Shown piece by piece: positions 23,884-40,905 of a DNA stretch of 45,360 nt. Position 1 is the first letter of the stretch. Each line of letters starts with the position of its first letter. The translations under genes were made by a program, and so were the position numbers. The notes beneath the pieces were generated by a model that saw nothing but the letters and a program-made list of their open reading frames with translations, did no database searches and was not told the origin of the DNA. The stretch comes from an uncultured Alistipes sp. (GTDB lineage: Bacteria; Bacteroidota; Bacteroidia; Bacteroidales; Rikenellaceae): contig CAUDHE010000005.1 of the NCBI GenBank assembly GCA_958449275.1, positions 1 to 45,360 on the forward strand, read 5' to 3'.

Positions 23884-25541
23884 TGGCTAAACCCAACGAC
23901 GACTGCTCCTCGCGCAGCCTGTTCGTCGCGGCGGCCACGCTGCTGGCTCTCGTCGCGATAAGCTTCATCCCTCCCGTCGACGCGGGAGGCGTGTCGCTGC
24001 GTCGCGCCAGCATCTTCTCGGATCTGATACGGTTCGACGACGATACGGCGGACAAGGCCCCAGCCGAAGCACCCGAGATCGACGAGGAAGAATATCATGT
24101 CGATCTCGACAAGGTGGCCGAAACGGTCGCCCGCACCACCGTATCCTCGTCGCCCACGGGCGCGGAGACCTCGGTTTCGTGGGCGGGAATATTCGACGAA
24201 CAGCCCACTGGAGGCGAGACGGACGACACGACGAACGGCTGCGAGGCGATCACCGAGGAGCCCGAACCCGTGGAGGACTTCGCCGACATACTGCCTGCCG
24301 ACTCGCTCGTGATTCCGATCGAGGACTTCGGCGCGGCTGATTCGACGGCACTGGGACGTCTGTACGAAAAACTGCTCGCGGGCGAACCCGTGCGTATAGC
24401 TTTCATGGGCGACTCGTTCGTCGAGGGCGACATACTGACCGCCGATCTGCGCGAGTCGTTGCAAGACACTTTCGGCGGCGGAGGCGTGGGATTCGTGCCC
24501 GCGGCTTCGCCTTTCACGGGATTCCGACAGACCGTAAAGACGCTGTCGAAAGGTTGGACACCCTACAACATAATGCAGCGCAAGAGCGTCCCCGAACCCT
24601 ACTCGGGCGATTTCTTCGTGTCGGGATGGGTGGCGCGCGCATCCGACGGCGCATCCACGCGCTGGGAAATGACGCGCAAACGACGCCATCTGGACCGCTG
24701 CCGCAGAGCGCGACTGCTGTTCATATGCCGCGAGCCCGCCAAGATCACCGTAAAACTCAACGACGACGAGTTGCGTGAATTCGGATTCGACGGCGGCGAC
24801 GCCGTACGACAGATAGTCATAGAGGACGACTCCATAGCCTCGCTGGAGATGACCGTCAGGAGCGGTGCGGCGGGCCTGATCGGCTACGGAGCCGAATTCG
24901 ACGACCTCGGGGGCGTGAGCCTCGACAACTTCTCGGTACGAAGCAACAACGGGCAGGCGATGTTTTGGACCGATCCCGCCGTCAACGCACAGATAAACAA
25001 CATGCGCGGATACGATCTGGTGATCCTGCAATACGGCCTCAACATCATGCAGGCCGATCGTCACGATTATTCGCTCTATGCCCGTCAGGTGGAGAAGATG
25101 ATCCGCTTCGCGGAGAGCTGCTTCCCCTCGGCGGCCGTGATAGTGATGGGAGTGAGCGACCGTTCGCAGAAGAACGAGGACGGCATAGTGCCCATGGAGT
25201 CGGCACGCGACCTCTCGCGATGGCAGCGAGAAGCCGCCTCGGCGTGCGGAGCGGCATTCTGGAACACCTACGAGGCCATGCAGCTTATGGGCGGCATGAC
25301 ACGATTCGTGGCCAACGGCTGGGCAGGCAAGGATTACACCCACATAAATTATGCGGGCGGCGCCCAGGTGGCCGGCGCACTCTATCACGCCATACTCCTC
25401 GGCGTGCGCGACTACGGCCGCGCCATGCGCGAGAGAATGGAGAAGAGCCGTCCCGTGATTACCGAACCGCTGCTCGAAATCGAGCCGCTCGCAAACGACA
25501 ATCTGCTGACGGACTCAACCGCAATAGACTTTACGAAATGA
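23883..25541 (+). CDS. Envelope SGNH/GDSL-type hydrolase or acyltransferase
   Basis: The 552-residue protein has one N-terminal membrane or signal segment (about 12-30), an acidic, low-complexity stretch (about 50-150), and an SGNH hydrolase domain with block I GDS at 176-178 and block V D484-YT-H487. A beta insert (about 255-330) sits between these blocks. SGNH proteins next to MBOAT acyltransferases (AlgJ/AlgX, DltD, PatB) take part in O-acetylation or D-alanylation of extracytoplasmic polymers. The stop codon overlaps the MBOAT start (ATGA), so the two products are made together. The polymer is unknown. Confidence 0.85.
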   Translation: MAKPNDDCSSRSLFVAAATLLALVAISFIPPVDAGGVSLRRASIFSDLIRFDDDTADKAPAEAPEIDEEEYHVDLDKVAETVARTTVSSSPTGAETSVSWAGIFDEQPTGGETDDTTNGCEAITEEPEPVEDFADILPADSLVIPIEDFGAADSTALGRLYEKLLAGEPVRIAFMGDSFVEGDILTADLRESLQDTFGGGGVGFVPAASPFTGFRQTVKTLSKGWTPYNIMQRKSVPEPYSGDFFVSGWVARASDGASTRWEMTRKRRHLDRCRRARLLFICREPAKITVKLNDDELREFGFDGGDAVRQIVIEDDSIASLEMTVRSGAAGLIGYGAEFDDLGGVSLDNFSVRSNNGQAMFWTDPAVNAQINNMRGYDLVILQYGLNIMQADRHDYSLYARQVEKMIRFAESCFPSAAVIVMGVSDRSQKNEDGIVPMESARDLSRWQREAASACGAAFWNTYEAMQLMGGMTRFVANGWAGKDYTHINYAGGAQVAGALYHAILLGVRDYGRAMRERMEKSRPVITEPLLEIEPLANDNLLTDSTAIDFTK

Positions 25542-27040
25542 CGAATCTGCCGATCGAAGAATTGTTCGCCCGCGTGCAGGAGTTGTTGCGTTACGACTCC
25601 TCGGCGCCGCTCATATTCAACAGCGGACTGTTTCTGTTCCTTTTCACGGCCTTCGCGGCGGGATATGCGGTGCTGCGCCGCGCCACGTCGTTGAGAATAG
25701 TGTATGTCATACTCTTCTCGATATACTTTTATTACAAGTCGAGCGGCATATATTTTCTGCTGCTCGTTTTCGCCTCGGTGAGCGACTTCATCATAGCGCA
25801 CTACATATACCGCTCGAAGTCGCGAAAGGCCAAAAAATGGCTCGTGGCGCTGAGCGTAGCCGTGAATCTCGGCATGCTCGGCTACTTCAAGTACACCAAT
25901 TTTCTCATCGAGATAGCCAACGACATCTTCGGCGCGGGATTCCTCGATTTCAGGAACATATTTCTCCCCGTCGGCATATCGTTCTTCGTATTCCAGTCGA
26001 TGAGCTACACCATCGACGTCTACCGCGGCTCGATACGCCCTCTGCGACGCTGGGTCGACTACATGTTCTATCTGTCGTTTTTCCCCCAACTCGTGGCGGG
26101 TCCCATCGTTCGCGCACGCGACTTCATTCCGCAGATCCGCAAACCCGTAGCTGTCACGCGCCGCATGTTCGGTCTCGGAGTCGGATTCATCATCATAGGA
26201 CTCATAAAGAAAGCAGTCATATCCGATTACATATCGCTCAACTTCGTCGATCGAGTGTTCGACGATCCCGCGCTATACTCGGGATTCGAATGTCTGGCGG
26301 GTATCTACGGCTACGCATTGCAGATCTATTGCGACTTCTCGGGATACTCCGACATGGCCATAGGCATCGCTCTGCTGATGGGATTCCGATTCCCGAAGAA
26401 CTTCGACGCCCCATATAAATCGGCCACCATCACCGAATTCTGGCGCCGCTGGCACATATCGCTGTCGAGCTGGCTGCGCGATTACCTCTACATATCGCTC
26501 GGCGGAAACCGAAAGGGCCGCGTGCGCACATACGTCAATCTGCTGCTCACGATGGTACTCGGCGGACTGTGGCACGGCGCTGCCGTGAGGTTCGTGCTGT
26601 GGGGCGCGCTGCACGGCATAGCGTTGGCAGTACACAAGATGTGGATGGCCGTAATCCCGTGGGCCAAGGCCTGCGGAAAGGATATGAACATCGTGTCGCG
26701 GGCGGTGGGATTCGTCATAACGTTCAACCTCGTGTGTCTGGGCTGGCTGCTGTTCCGCGCCGACTCGATGCAGACGGTGCATATCATGCTGTATCAGATA
26801 TTCAACAATTTCGACGCATCGCTGATCCCGCAGGTAGTGGCAGGCTACAAGGCGGTGTTCGCCCTGATCGCACTCGGCTACCTGATGCACTTCATGCCCG
26901 AGAAGATCGACACCGACATTCAGAACCGCATAATAAACGCCTCGTTCTGGTGGCAGGTAGCTATGCTGACTCTGACGGTGTGGTGCGTGATGCAGATCAA
27001 ATCGAGCGACATACAACCGTTCATCTATTTCCAGTTCTAA
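25538..27040 (+). CDS. MBOAT-family O-acyltransferase
   Basis: The 500-residue polytopic membrane protein is of the AlgI/DltB/PatA type. The invariant histidines are seen in EFWRRWHISLSSWLRDYLY (His306) and LGGLWHGAAVRFVLWG (His346), together with FFPQLVAGPIVR and IYCDFSGYSDMAIGIA. These enzymes pass an acyl group, usually acetyl, across the membrane to a glycan or teichoic-type acceptor. The start at 25538 overlaps the SGNH stop by four bases. The longer frame that begins at 24965 is a shadow of the SGNH gene. Confidence 0.95.
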   Translation: MTNLPIEELFARVQELLRYDSSAPLIFNSGLFLFLFTAFAAGYAVLRRATSLRIVYVILFSIYFYYKSSGIYFLLLVFASVSDFIIAHYIYRSKSRKAKKWLVALSVAVNLGMLGYFKYTNFLIEIANDIFGAGFLDFRNIFLPVGISFFVFQSMSYTIDVYRGSIRPLRRWVDYMFYLSFFPQLVAGPIVRARDFIPQIRKPVAVTRRMFGLGVGFIIIGLIKKAVISDYISLNFVDRVFDDPALYSGFECLAGIYGYALQIYCDFSGYSDMAIGIALLMGFRFPKNFDAPYKSATITEFWRRWHISLSSWLRDYLYISLGGNRKGRVRTYVNLLLTMVLGGLWHGAAVRFVLWGALHGIALAVHKMWMAVIPWAKACGKDMNIVSRAVGFVITFNLVCLGWLLFRADSMQTVHIMLYQIFNNFDASLIPQVVAGYKAVFALIALGYLMHFMPEKIDTDIQNRIINASFWWQVAMLTLTVWCVMQIKSSDIQPFIYFQF

Positions 27041-27043
27041 GAT

Positions 27044-27230
27044 ATTGCGCCTCTACGGCCCGCAACGGCATTCGCCACGTTGCAGTCTCCGCAGACCGCG
27101 GCCCGAATGTAAATGCGGAATGACGCAGACGGGTTTCGGGTCTGCTGTTCGCCGACGCCCCACGCGGCGGACTGCTGTCGCACTCCTGCCGCCGTCGGCG
27201 AACAGCGCGGCTCATAGAGCCGCAGTATTT
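27044..27230. repeat. REP-like repeat, locus 4 (full, composite)
   Basis: It begins 4 bases after the MBOAT stop. The left end ATTGCGCCTCTACGGCCCGC is followed by a core shared with locus 2 (CGCAACGGCATTCGC, ACGTTGC, GTCTCCGCAG, CCGCG, CCCGAAT). The right end is GCGGCTC-ATA-GAGCCGC (27207-27223), then AGTATT. The middle differs from locus 2. Confidence 0.7.
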
Positions 27231-27232
27231 CC

Positions 27233-27253
27233 ACCTTTTGTCACCCAAAAGGT
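27233..27253. repeat. Short inverted repeat
   Basis: ACCTTTTG (27233-27240) and CAAAAGGT (27246-27253) with the loop TCACC form a perfect 8-bp stem. It may be part of a terminator region for the MBOAT operon. From 27254 to 27384 nothing further is recognised. Confidence 0.45.
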
Positions 27254-27384
27254 AAAACCAACCGACGCCAAGCCGAGAGCAATCATGCTTGCATGAATTG
27301 CCGAGGTGCGAAGGAGGAAAACAAACGCAGTGCCGTTAAAAGCCGCCGCGGTGAAACGATTTCGGGATTGGCTGACGCATGTGA

Positions 27385-27427
27385 ATTATTGCGACTCGCA
27401 GAGGCGCGCGGGCCGCGGCCCGAATAA
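27385..27427 (-). repeat. REP-like repeat, locus 5 (shortened)
   Basis: ATTATTGCGACTCGCAGAGG is joined directly to GGGCCGCGGCCCGAATAA, so the inner part present at locus 2 is missing. It is the second copy in the same convergent gap. Confidence 0.65.
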
Positions 27428-27465
27428 CATCCTGCCACCGAGCCGTACGGTTCGGTGGCAGGATG
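27428..27465. terminator. Bidirectional terminator between MBOAT and pncB
   Basis: A perfect 14-bp stem (CATCCTGCCACCGA at 27428-27441 and TCGGTGGCAGGATG at 27452-27465) is extended by CCGT-ACGG in the loop. TATCTTTT follows on the plus strand. On the minus strand it lies 16 bases after the pncB stop. Confidence 0.8.
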
Positions 27466-27481
27466 TATCTTTTCGTAAAGT

Positions 27482-28639
27482 CTACTCCAGCAGTCGGCGG
27501 TAGAGTTCCACTTCGGAGGGATCGCCCATGGCTTTGCCTTTAACATCCGAGAGCTTCACGCACTTACGGATCTGCTGTTTGTCGTTCATACGGCACGTGG
27601 AAAGTTTCATCACGATGTTGCAGGGGGCATAACCCGTGTCGTTGGTGATGTTGGTGCCGATGCCGAACGAGCAGCGTATGCGCCCTTCGCACGCCTTTTT
27701 GATCTCGGCCGCACGGGGAAAATCGAGCGAATCGCTGAATATGATGGTCTTGGTCATGGGGTCGATACCCAATTCGCGATAACGGGCCTCGGCGATGTCG
27801 ATGAAACGGAGAGGATCGCCCGAATCCTGCCTTACGCCGTCGAAGAGCGACGCGTGCTTCTTGGAGAAGTTCTTGAAAAAGACCTCCGATCCGAAGCTGT
27901 CGGTGAGTGCTATGCCCAGATAGCCGTCATAGACATTAACCCACTCCTCCATAGCCAAATAATTGGCCTGACGGGGACCGCCGTTCACGGCCGCTATGAA
28001 CATGGGCAATTCGTGGGGATAGGTACCTATCATCTTCATGCCCAACTTCATGGCCAGATAGCAGTTCGACGTTCCCGCGCAATGCTTGGCCTCGGTGCGG
28101 ATGTACTTCATCACAGCCTCGTGCACCTCGAACGAGAAGCGACGGCGAGTACCGAAATCGGAGAACAGCAACCCCTCGCGATTCGACAGTTCGATTTTGC
28201 TCCGCAGGCGGTCGATGACATTGGCCATATCGACATGATTGCCGCTGTTGCGCAGCGCCGACACGATCGACAATATGGGGATCTCGTAAAGCGTCACCTT
28301 GTACATGAAATCCGACGCCTCGATATGCAGATGTCGTTCGTCGTCGAGCCACACCCGTATGCGCGAGGGATCGAAACGGAATCCGCGCAACCATTCGAAA
28401 TAGTTCTGCGGGATGAAACGGCAGTTGCCCACCATGTAATCGAACTCGTCGTCGCCGAGCGACAGACGCGACAGATCGTCGAACGCCTCGTGCAGACGAG
28501 ACACGAACGCCTCGTCGTATTCGGTCAGGTCGCGGTCGCGAAACCGAAAGGTACCCTCGGCCTGCGGAAAGGCCTTGAAATAGGCATACGAAGTCGTGAA
28601 CTTGTAAAGATCGGTGTCGAGAATAGATCGTATTATCAT
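27482..28639 (-). CDS. pncB: Nicotinate phosphoribosyltransferase
   Basis: This ATP-driven enzyme of NAD salvage joins nicotinate and PRPP. The 385-residue length and the sequence from start (ILDTDLYKFTTSYAYFKAFP) to the PRPP region (IIFSDSLDFPRAAEIKKACEG, then CSFGIGTNITND) match PncB. The conserved His of GTYPHELPM is the site phosphorylated in the mechanism. Upstream on the minus strand is cinA, another gene of pyridine nucleotide metabolism, separated by a small inverted repeat. Confidence 0.96.
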   Translation of the reverse strand: MIIRSILDTDLYKFTTSYAYFKAFPQAEGTFRFRDRDLTEYDEAFVSRLHEAFDDLSRLSLGDDEFDYMVGNCRFIPQNYFEWLRGFRFDPSRIRVWLDDERHLHIEASDFMYKVTLYEIPILSIVSALRNSGNHVDMANVIDRLRSKIELSNREGLLFSDFGTRRRFSFEVHEAVMKYIRTEAKHCAGTSNCYLAMKLGMKMIGTYPHELPMFIAAVNGGPRQANYLAMEEWVNVYDGYLGIALTDSFGSEVFFKNFSKKHASLFDGVRQDSGDPLRFIDIAEARYRELGIDPMTKTIIFSDSLDFPRAAEIKKACEGRIRCSFGIGTNITNDTGYAPCNIVMKLSTCRMNDKQQIRKCVKLSDVKGKAMGDPSEVELYRRLLE

Positions 28640-28672
28640 CGTAGTGTTATTTTAATTGCGTAATCACATTTC

Positions 28673-28722
28673 GTCTTCGGCTGACGGCAAAGGTCTCGCG
28701 CAAAGCACAGACGGCCGAAGAC
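28673..28722. repeat. Second small inverted-repeat family, copy 2
   Basis: GTCTTCGGC (28673-28681) pairs with GCCGAAGAC (28714-28722), and TGACGGCAAAGGT follows the left arm, as in the copy at 16443-16487. It lies between cinA and pncB and may end cinA transcription. A further short stem GCCTC-CGAGGC lies at 28726-28736. Confidence 0.55.
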
Positions 28723-28737
28723 AAAGCCTCCGAGGCA

Positions 28738-30003
28738 TCATCGGGTCTTTCCCAGATCGCGTTTCAATTCGTCGTAAAGCATGCTTATGGCATAAGCCGA
28801 TGCGCGATTTATCACCTGACCGCGATCGGTGCCCGAGTCACGCATCATGCTCACCGTACGTCGGGGAGTGGCCACGGCGAACCAAACCGTGCCGACGGGT
28901 TTGTCGGGCGAACCGCCCCCGGGCCCCGCAATACCCGTAGTGGCCACGGCGTAGTCGGCTCCCGACACGCGGCGCGCCCCCTCGGCCATCTGACGCACGA
29001 CGGTCTCGCTCACTGCGCCGCAGCGTATTATGTCGTCGTAATTCACCCCCAGCACATCGCGTTTGGCCTCGTTGCTGTAAGTGACCGCGCCCAGCAGGAA
29101 ATAGGTCGAAGCACCGGCCATGGCTGTGAAGCGCGACGCAACGGCGCCGCCCGTACAGCTCTCGGCAGCAGCCAGCGTCAGCCCCTCGGCACACATAATG
29201 TCATGAACCAAGGCTTGTACCGAGGCATCCTCGAAACCGACTATGTTGTCGGGAATCAAACCGTAGAGTTCGGAGAAAAGCCCGTCCATCCGCGCACGCA
29301 CCGTTTCGGCATCGTCGACATCGTATGCCGACAGACGCAGGCGCACCACATTGGGCGACGGCAGATAGGCCAGCTTCATCTCGGGCGGCAAAGCCTCCTC
29401 CCACTCGGCTATACGGGCGGCGAGCATCGACTCGGCCATGCCCGACGTAATCATGGTGCGGTGGACATTGGCGTGGGGCGCGAAACGGCTCCTGAGCCGC
29501 GGCATAACCTCGTCTTCCATCAGATGCTCCATCTCGAACGGCACGCCCGGCAACGACACGGCGACGCTTCCGTTCGCGGCCTCGAACCACATGCCCGGGG
29601 CCGTGCCGTGACGGTTGAACAGCACCTCGCAACACTCGGGCACCATCGCCTGCGAGCGGTTGAGTTCGTTGAACTCTATGCCGCGTCGGGCCAGCATCGA
29701 ACGCACGTGTTCCGCTACGGCGGCATCCTCCGCAAGCTCGGACCCGAACATGCGGGCGAGCGTATGTTTGGTTATGTCGTCCTTCGTAGGTCCCAGACCG
29801 CCCGTAATAACCACTACCTGCGTACGGTCGAGCGCTCCGCACACAGCCTCCTCTATCCTTGCGGCATCGTCGCCGACCGACAGTCGCGCGTCGACCGAAA
29901 TACCCGCCCCGTTCAGGCGTTTGGCTATGCTCGCCGAATTGGTATCGACGATCTGTCCTATCAGGATCTCGTCGCCGATGGTAATAATAGTGGCTTTTAT
30001 CAT
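28738..30003 (-). CDS. cinA: CinA: nicotinamide-nucleotide amidase / MoCF-like protein
   Basis: The 421-residue protein has two parts. The N-terminal molybdopterin-binding-like domain (about 1-170) carries TIGDEILIGQIVDTNSASIA and the VVITGGLGPTKDDITK loop. The C-terminal CinA/PncC deamidase domain (about 260-415) carries AAESCTGGAVASRFTAM and GIAGPGGG-SPDKPVGTVWFA. The full-length form recycles NMN to nicotinate mononucleotide and may act on ADP-ribose. The start overlaps the stop of the upstream pyrD-like gene (ATGA), so the pair is coupled, and pncB lies downstream, which together suggests pyridine nucleotide salvage. Confidence 0.95.
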   Translation of the reverse strand: MIKATIITIGDEILIGQIVDTNSASIAKRLNGAGISVDARLSVGDDAARIEEAVCGALDRTQVVVITGGLGPTKDDITKHTLARMFGSELAEDAAVAEHVRSMLARRGIEFNELNRSQAMVPECCEVLFNRHGTAPGMWFEAANGSVAVSLPGVPFEMEHLMEDEVMPRLRSRFAPHANVHRTMITSGMAESMLAARIAEWEEALPPEMKLAYLPSPNVVRLRLSAYDVDDAETVRARMDGLFSELYGLIPDNIVGFEDASVQALVHDIMCAEGLTLAAAESCTGGAVASRFTAMAGASTYFLLGAVTYSNEAKRDVLGVNYDDIIRCGAVSETVVRQMAEGARRVSGADYAVATTGIAGPGGGSPDKPVGTVWFAVATPRRTVSMMRDSGTDRGQVINRASAYAISMLYDELKRDLGKTR

Positions 30004-31127
30004 CTGTCCGTCTCGTTTGAATCGTTCTCGGATGCGGCAGGCTCGGACGACGGATGCGAAGTCGCGGCATCACGCATCTCCATTTTGCGAATGCGTTCGT
30101 CGAGTCCCATGCGAATGTTCCGCAGCGACTTTCCGCCGCCGTAAATAAACTCGGTACATATCTGCACCAGCGTAGCGCCCGCCTCCAGCATGGCCAAAGC
30201 GTCGTCGGGAGTGGATATTCCGCCGCAACCGATGACGGGATAGGCGCCGTGCGAACGGTTGTATATGCGGCGTACTATCTGCAACACGCGTTCGCGGAGA
30301 GGTCGTCCGCACAGAACTCCCGCCGTGCGGCCGAGCGAGTGCATCACCGACGACGAGTTCTCCAACCCGTAACGACCCGTAGTACCTCCGCAGGCGACTA
30401 TGCCGTCCACGGGAGTCTCCAGCATTATGTCTATCGCCGTATCGATCTGTTCGTCGGTAAGATCGGGCGAAATTTTCAGCAGTATGGGACAATAACGGTT
30501 CTGCCCGCGGCGGAATTCGAACAACGGCTCGACTATGGCCATGATCTGCCCGCGGTCGGCAGGCACGTAAATTTCGGACGTGGAGTTGTCGCACAGATTC
30601 ACCGTAAAGTAATCGGCATATTGATAGAGCGAGCGGAACGAACGCAGATAATCCGCAGGCGCCTCGTCGGGCGGCGTGGATGCATTCTTGGCCAGATTGC
30701 AGCCCACTATCGCCGAGCCGCGGCGACGCTTGAGGTTTCCGATCACCCGCTCCACACCCGCGCTCTCGACGGCGGCGCGGCAAAGCAACGCCCGATCGCC
30801 CGCAAGACGGAACAGATAGGGATGCGGCGAACCGCCCTGAGGACGAGGAGTGACCGATCCCACCTCCACGAAGCCGAAACCAGCGGCATCCAGCGCATCG
30901 ATCGACGTGCCGTCGCGGTCGTATCCCGCGGCAATGCCCACAGGCGACGAGAATTTCAACCCGAACACCTCGCGCTCGAGTTTCGCGGCGGGCGGCGCAT
31001 AGAGTCTCCGCAGAATATATTTGCCGGCAGGCATGGCGGCCAAGAGCCTCATACGCCAGACGGACAAACGCAAGGTGAAATCGGCACTGCCGAAACGGGC
31101 CGAAAATTTCAGTAAGGATTCGATCAT
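30000..31127 (-). CDS. Divergent class 2 dihydroorotate dehydrogenase-like flavoprotein
   Basis: The 375-residue protein has the class 2 layout: an N-terminal helical extension (about 1-45) and an FMN barrel with IAAGYDRDG (65-73), GSVTPRPQ-GSPHPYLFRL (90-108), GCNLAKN (142-148), LLKISPDL (216-223) and the FMN phosphate site IGCGGIS to FIYGGG (299-332). The substrate loops are not canonical: VNLCDNS replaces the NxSSPN loop with its catalytic Ser, ACGGTT replaces the TNTT segment, and CRAAVESAG replaces INRMGFNN. It may be a paralogue with another substrate, or catalytically altered. A hydrophilic tail of about 30 residues follows the barrel. The ATG at 31127 fits the family start. It is coupled to cinA by a 4-base overlap. 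A TACCTTTG -7 box lies at 31198-31191. Confidence 0.75.
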   Translation of the reverse strand: MIESLLKFSARFGSADFTLRLSVWRMRLLAAMPAGKYILRRLYAPPAAKLEREVFGLKFSSPVGIAAGYDRDGTSIDALDAAGFGFVEVGSVTPRPQGGSPHPYLFRLAGDRALLCRAAVESAGVERVIGNLKRRRGSAIVGCNLAKNASTPPDEAPADYLRSFRSLYQYADYFTVNLCDNSTSEIYVPADRGQIMAIVEPLFEFRRGQNRYCPILLKISPDLTDEQIDTAIDIMLETPVDGIVACGGTTGRYGLENSSSVMHSLGRTAGVLCGRPLRERVLQIVRRIYNRSHGAYPVIGCGGISTPDDALAMLEAGATLVQICTEFIYGGGKSLRNIRMGLDERIRKMEMRDAATSHPSSEPAASENDSNETDR

Positions 31128-31303
31128 AATATATCTATGGATGTCGACCGCAGGCCCGTCGAAACGTTCCGCGCGGCACTCACCTCGCGGCAAAGGTAGC
31201 AAATAAAACGCAATTATGTTTCCCGAAGCCGTTATTCGACCTGCGTATCGAGAAAAGTATCGACCCCGACGGCGCACACAAAGCAAATCATCCGTAAACG
31301 TTT

Positions 31304-32299
31304 CTAAAAATACTCCTCGCGATAGGCGTAATCGTTGCGCATGGCTTCGAGCGCTTCGGGGCGGCTTTTCAGCATCGCGGTCTGCGCCGTCAGGTCGCAG
31401 TAATCGCGAACGGTGGCACGCATGTCGGTCCACGAAATCGGGCGGCGGACGGCGGGACGCACTTGCGGAGGGTACCACCCCGCTATAGGAAGCCCGAAAC
31501 GTCGCGCGGCGGCAGCGATCACCGCCGCCGTGGCATTCGCCTTGCCCTGCGCCGAGTAACCCGCTATATGGGGTGTGGCCACGACGGCTTTCGCAAGCAA
31601 TCGACGGTCGATGTGGGGTTCATTCTCCCACACGTCAAGATAGAGCCGCTGCGGCGCGGCGAGCAGGGCACGAGTATCGGCCACCTCGCCGCGCGAGGCA
31701 TTGACTATCGCGCCGTCGGGACGCATAAGCCCTATCGTACGGTCGTTGAGCAAATGACGCGTCGAGGCGTCGAGCGGAGTATGCAGCGTAACGATATCCG
31801 ACTCGGCGAAAAGCGTATCCGCCGAAACGAAATCGCCCCCTTCGCGCGCGGCACGCGGCGGGTCGCAGCGCAGCACGCGAAACCCCCAATCGCGGGCGTA
31901 ACGCTCCACGAGCGAACCGACATGGCCCACACCCACGATACCGAGCGTCGTACTCTCGGGGCGCATGCCGTCGGCGTCGGTCTCCAGGTCCAGCACACCG
32001 GCCACCCATTGCAGCACGCCCGCGGCATTGCACCCCTCGGCCGTCACCACCTCGATTTCGTGCGACGCGCAATAATCCAAGTCGATATGGTCGAAACCTA
32101 TGGTCGCGGTGGCGATGAGCTTCACCGCCGAGCCGTCGAGCAGAGCGGCATCGCAACGGGTACGGGTACGGACGATAAGCATGTCGGCATCGACCGTATC
32201 CGCACGCGAGAACGAGCCGCCGTCGCGATACGTCACCTCGGCATAAGGTTCCAAAACGCCTTTTATGTAAGGTATTGCCTTGTCTATTACCACTTTCAT
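31304..32299 (-). CDS. pdxB: 4-phosphoerythronate dehydrogenase-like (PdxB)
   Basis: This is an NAD-dependent 2-hydroxyacid dehydrogenase of 331 residues, the second step of the DXP-dependent vitamin B6 route. The start VIDKAIPYIKGVLEPYAEV is typical of PdxB, and the Rossmann motif is GIVGVGHVGS (120-129). The catalytic Arg lies in NASRG, the Glu in the WENEP segment and the His in TPHIAGYS. The C-terminal dimerisation part is shorter than in E. coli (about 380 residues). It stands alone, 176 bases upstream of the pyrD-like gene on the same strand; that gap shows only the -7 box. Confidence 0.9.
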   Translation of the reverse strand: MKVVIDKAIPYIKGVLEPYAEVTYRDGGSFSRADTVDADMLIVRTRTRCDAALLDGSAVKLIATATIGFDHIDLDYCASHEIEVVTAEGCNAAGVLQWVAGVLDLETDADGMRPESTTLGIVGVGHVGSLVERYARDWGFRVLRCDPPRAAREGGDFVSADTLFAESDIVTLHTPLDASTRHLLNDRTIGLMRPDGAIVNASRGEVADTRALLAAPQRLYLDVWENEPHIDRRLLAKAVVATPHIAGYSAQGKANATAAVIAAAARRFGLPIAGWYPPQVRPAVRRPISWTDMRATVRDYCDLTAQTAMLKSRPEALEAMRNDYAYREEYF

Positions 32300-32329
32300 A
32301 TAGCAAATATTTTGGGAATCATTTGCTTC

Positions 32330-32424
32330 GGGCTTGCGGGTTTCGAGTCGCAGCCTGCGGAAGAAGCGATAGCGAGCCTCCGCGGGGCGAGGCTGCGGCT
32401 CGCGCGGCTTCTAAGAGCCGCAAT
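32330..32424 (+). repeat. REP-like repeat, locus 6
   Basis: The outer stem GCGAGCC (32372-32378) pairs with GGCTCGC (32397-32403) around the same 18-base interior as locus 3. It is followed by the end hairpin GCGGCT-TCTAAG-AGCCGC (32404-32421) and AAT. Compared with locus 3, an A-T pair replaces a G-C pair in the outer stem and a G-C pair replaces an A-T pair in the end hairpin. Confidence 0.75.
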
Positions 32425-32481
32425 CACATTGCAAGCCTGAAACGGATAGTTCCGAACATTTTAACCGCTGCAAATATATGT

Positions 32482-32513
32482 AAAAAAGCAGCACGAACTT
32501 GCGTTCGTGCTGC
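32482..32513 (-). terminator. Terminator of the rpoBC operon
   Basis: A perfect 11-bp stem (GCAGCACGAAC and GTTCGTGCTGC, loop of 4) is followed on the minus strand by six T. It starts 24 bases after the rpoC stop. Confidence 0.92.
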
Positions 32514-32536
32514 CTCCTTTATTGTCGTACGGCCGA

Positions 32537-36796
<4,260 letters not shown>

Positions 36797-36836
36797 AATA
36801 CGTTAATCTCTTTACTTTACTGTTATACCTGCATCT

Positions 36837-40697
<3,861 letters not shown>

Positions 40698-40719
40698 CTT
40701 AAATCAGTTTTGTTGAAGT

Positions 40720-40746
40720 GTGAGTACTCACGGGGTGCGCACCCCG
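40720..40746. promoter_or_regulatory. Two adjoining palindromes in the rpoB leader
   Basis: GTGAGTACTCAC (40720-40731) and CGGGGTGCGCACCCCG (40731-40746) share one base and lie 23 bases before the rpoB start. A further weak stem GCGGG/CCCGC with five T on the minus side lies at 40752-40772. They may form RNA hairpins near the ribosome site or bind a protein. Confidence 0.5.
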
Positions 40747-40871
40747 AAAAAGCGGGCAACGTTTTATCCCGCTAATGCCCTCAGTGTAAGTACCATACAC
40801 AATGAGAGCATCCGAAAAATTCTAAAAAACGGGCACAGCTCCGAGGCACTCCCGATCTTTAGACCAGAAAA

Positions 40872-40905
40872 GGTATAGAGCTGACATCGCAGTAAGCTCT
40901 ATACC
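40872..40905 (-). terminator. Attenuator-like hairpin between rplL and rpoB
   Basis: A perfect 11-bp stem (GGTATAGAGCT and AGCTCTATACC) is followed by TTTT on the minus strand, 31 bases after the rplL stop. A partial terminator at this place would give more L7/L12 than RNA polymerase, as known in E. coli. Confidence 0.75.

Noticed and set aside
24965..25537. Long N-terminal extension of the MBOAT protein
   Set aside because: This part overlaps the SGNH gene in another frame and is Arg/His-rich; the ATGA overlap gives the natural start.
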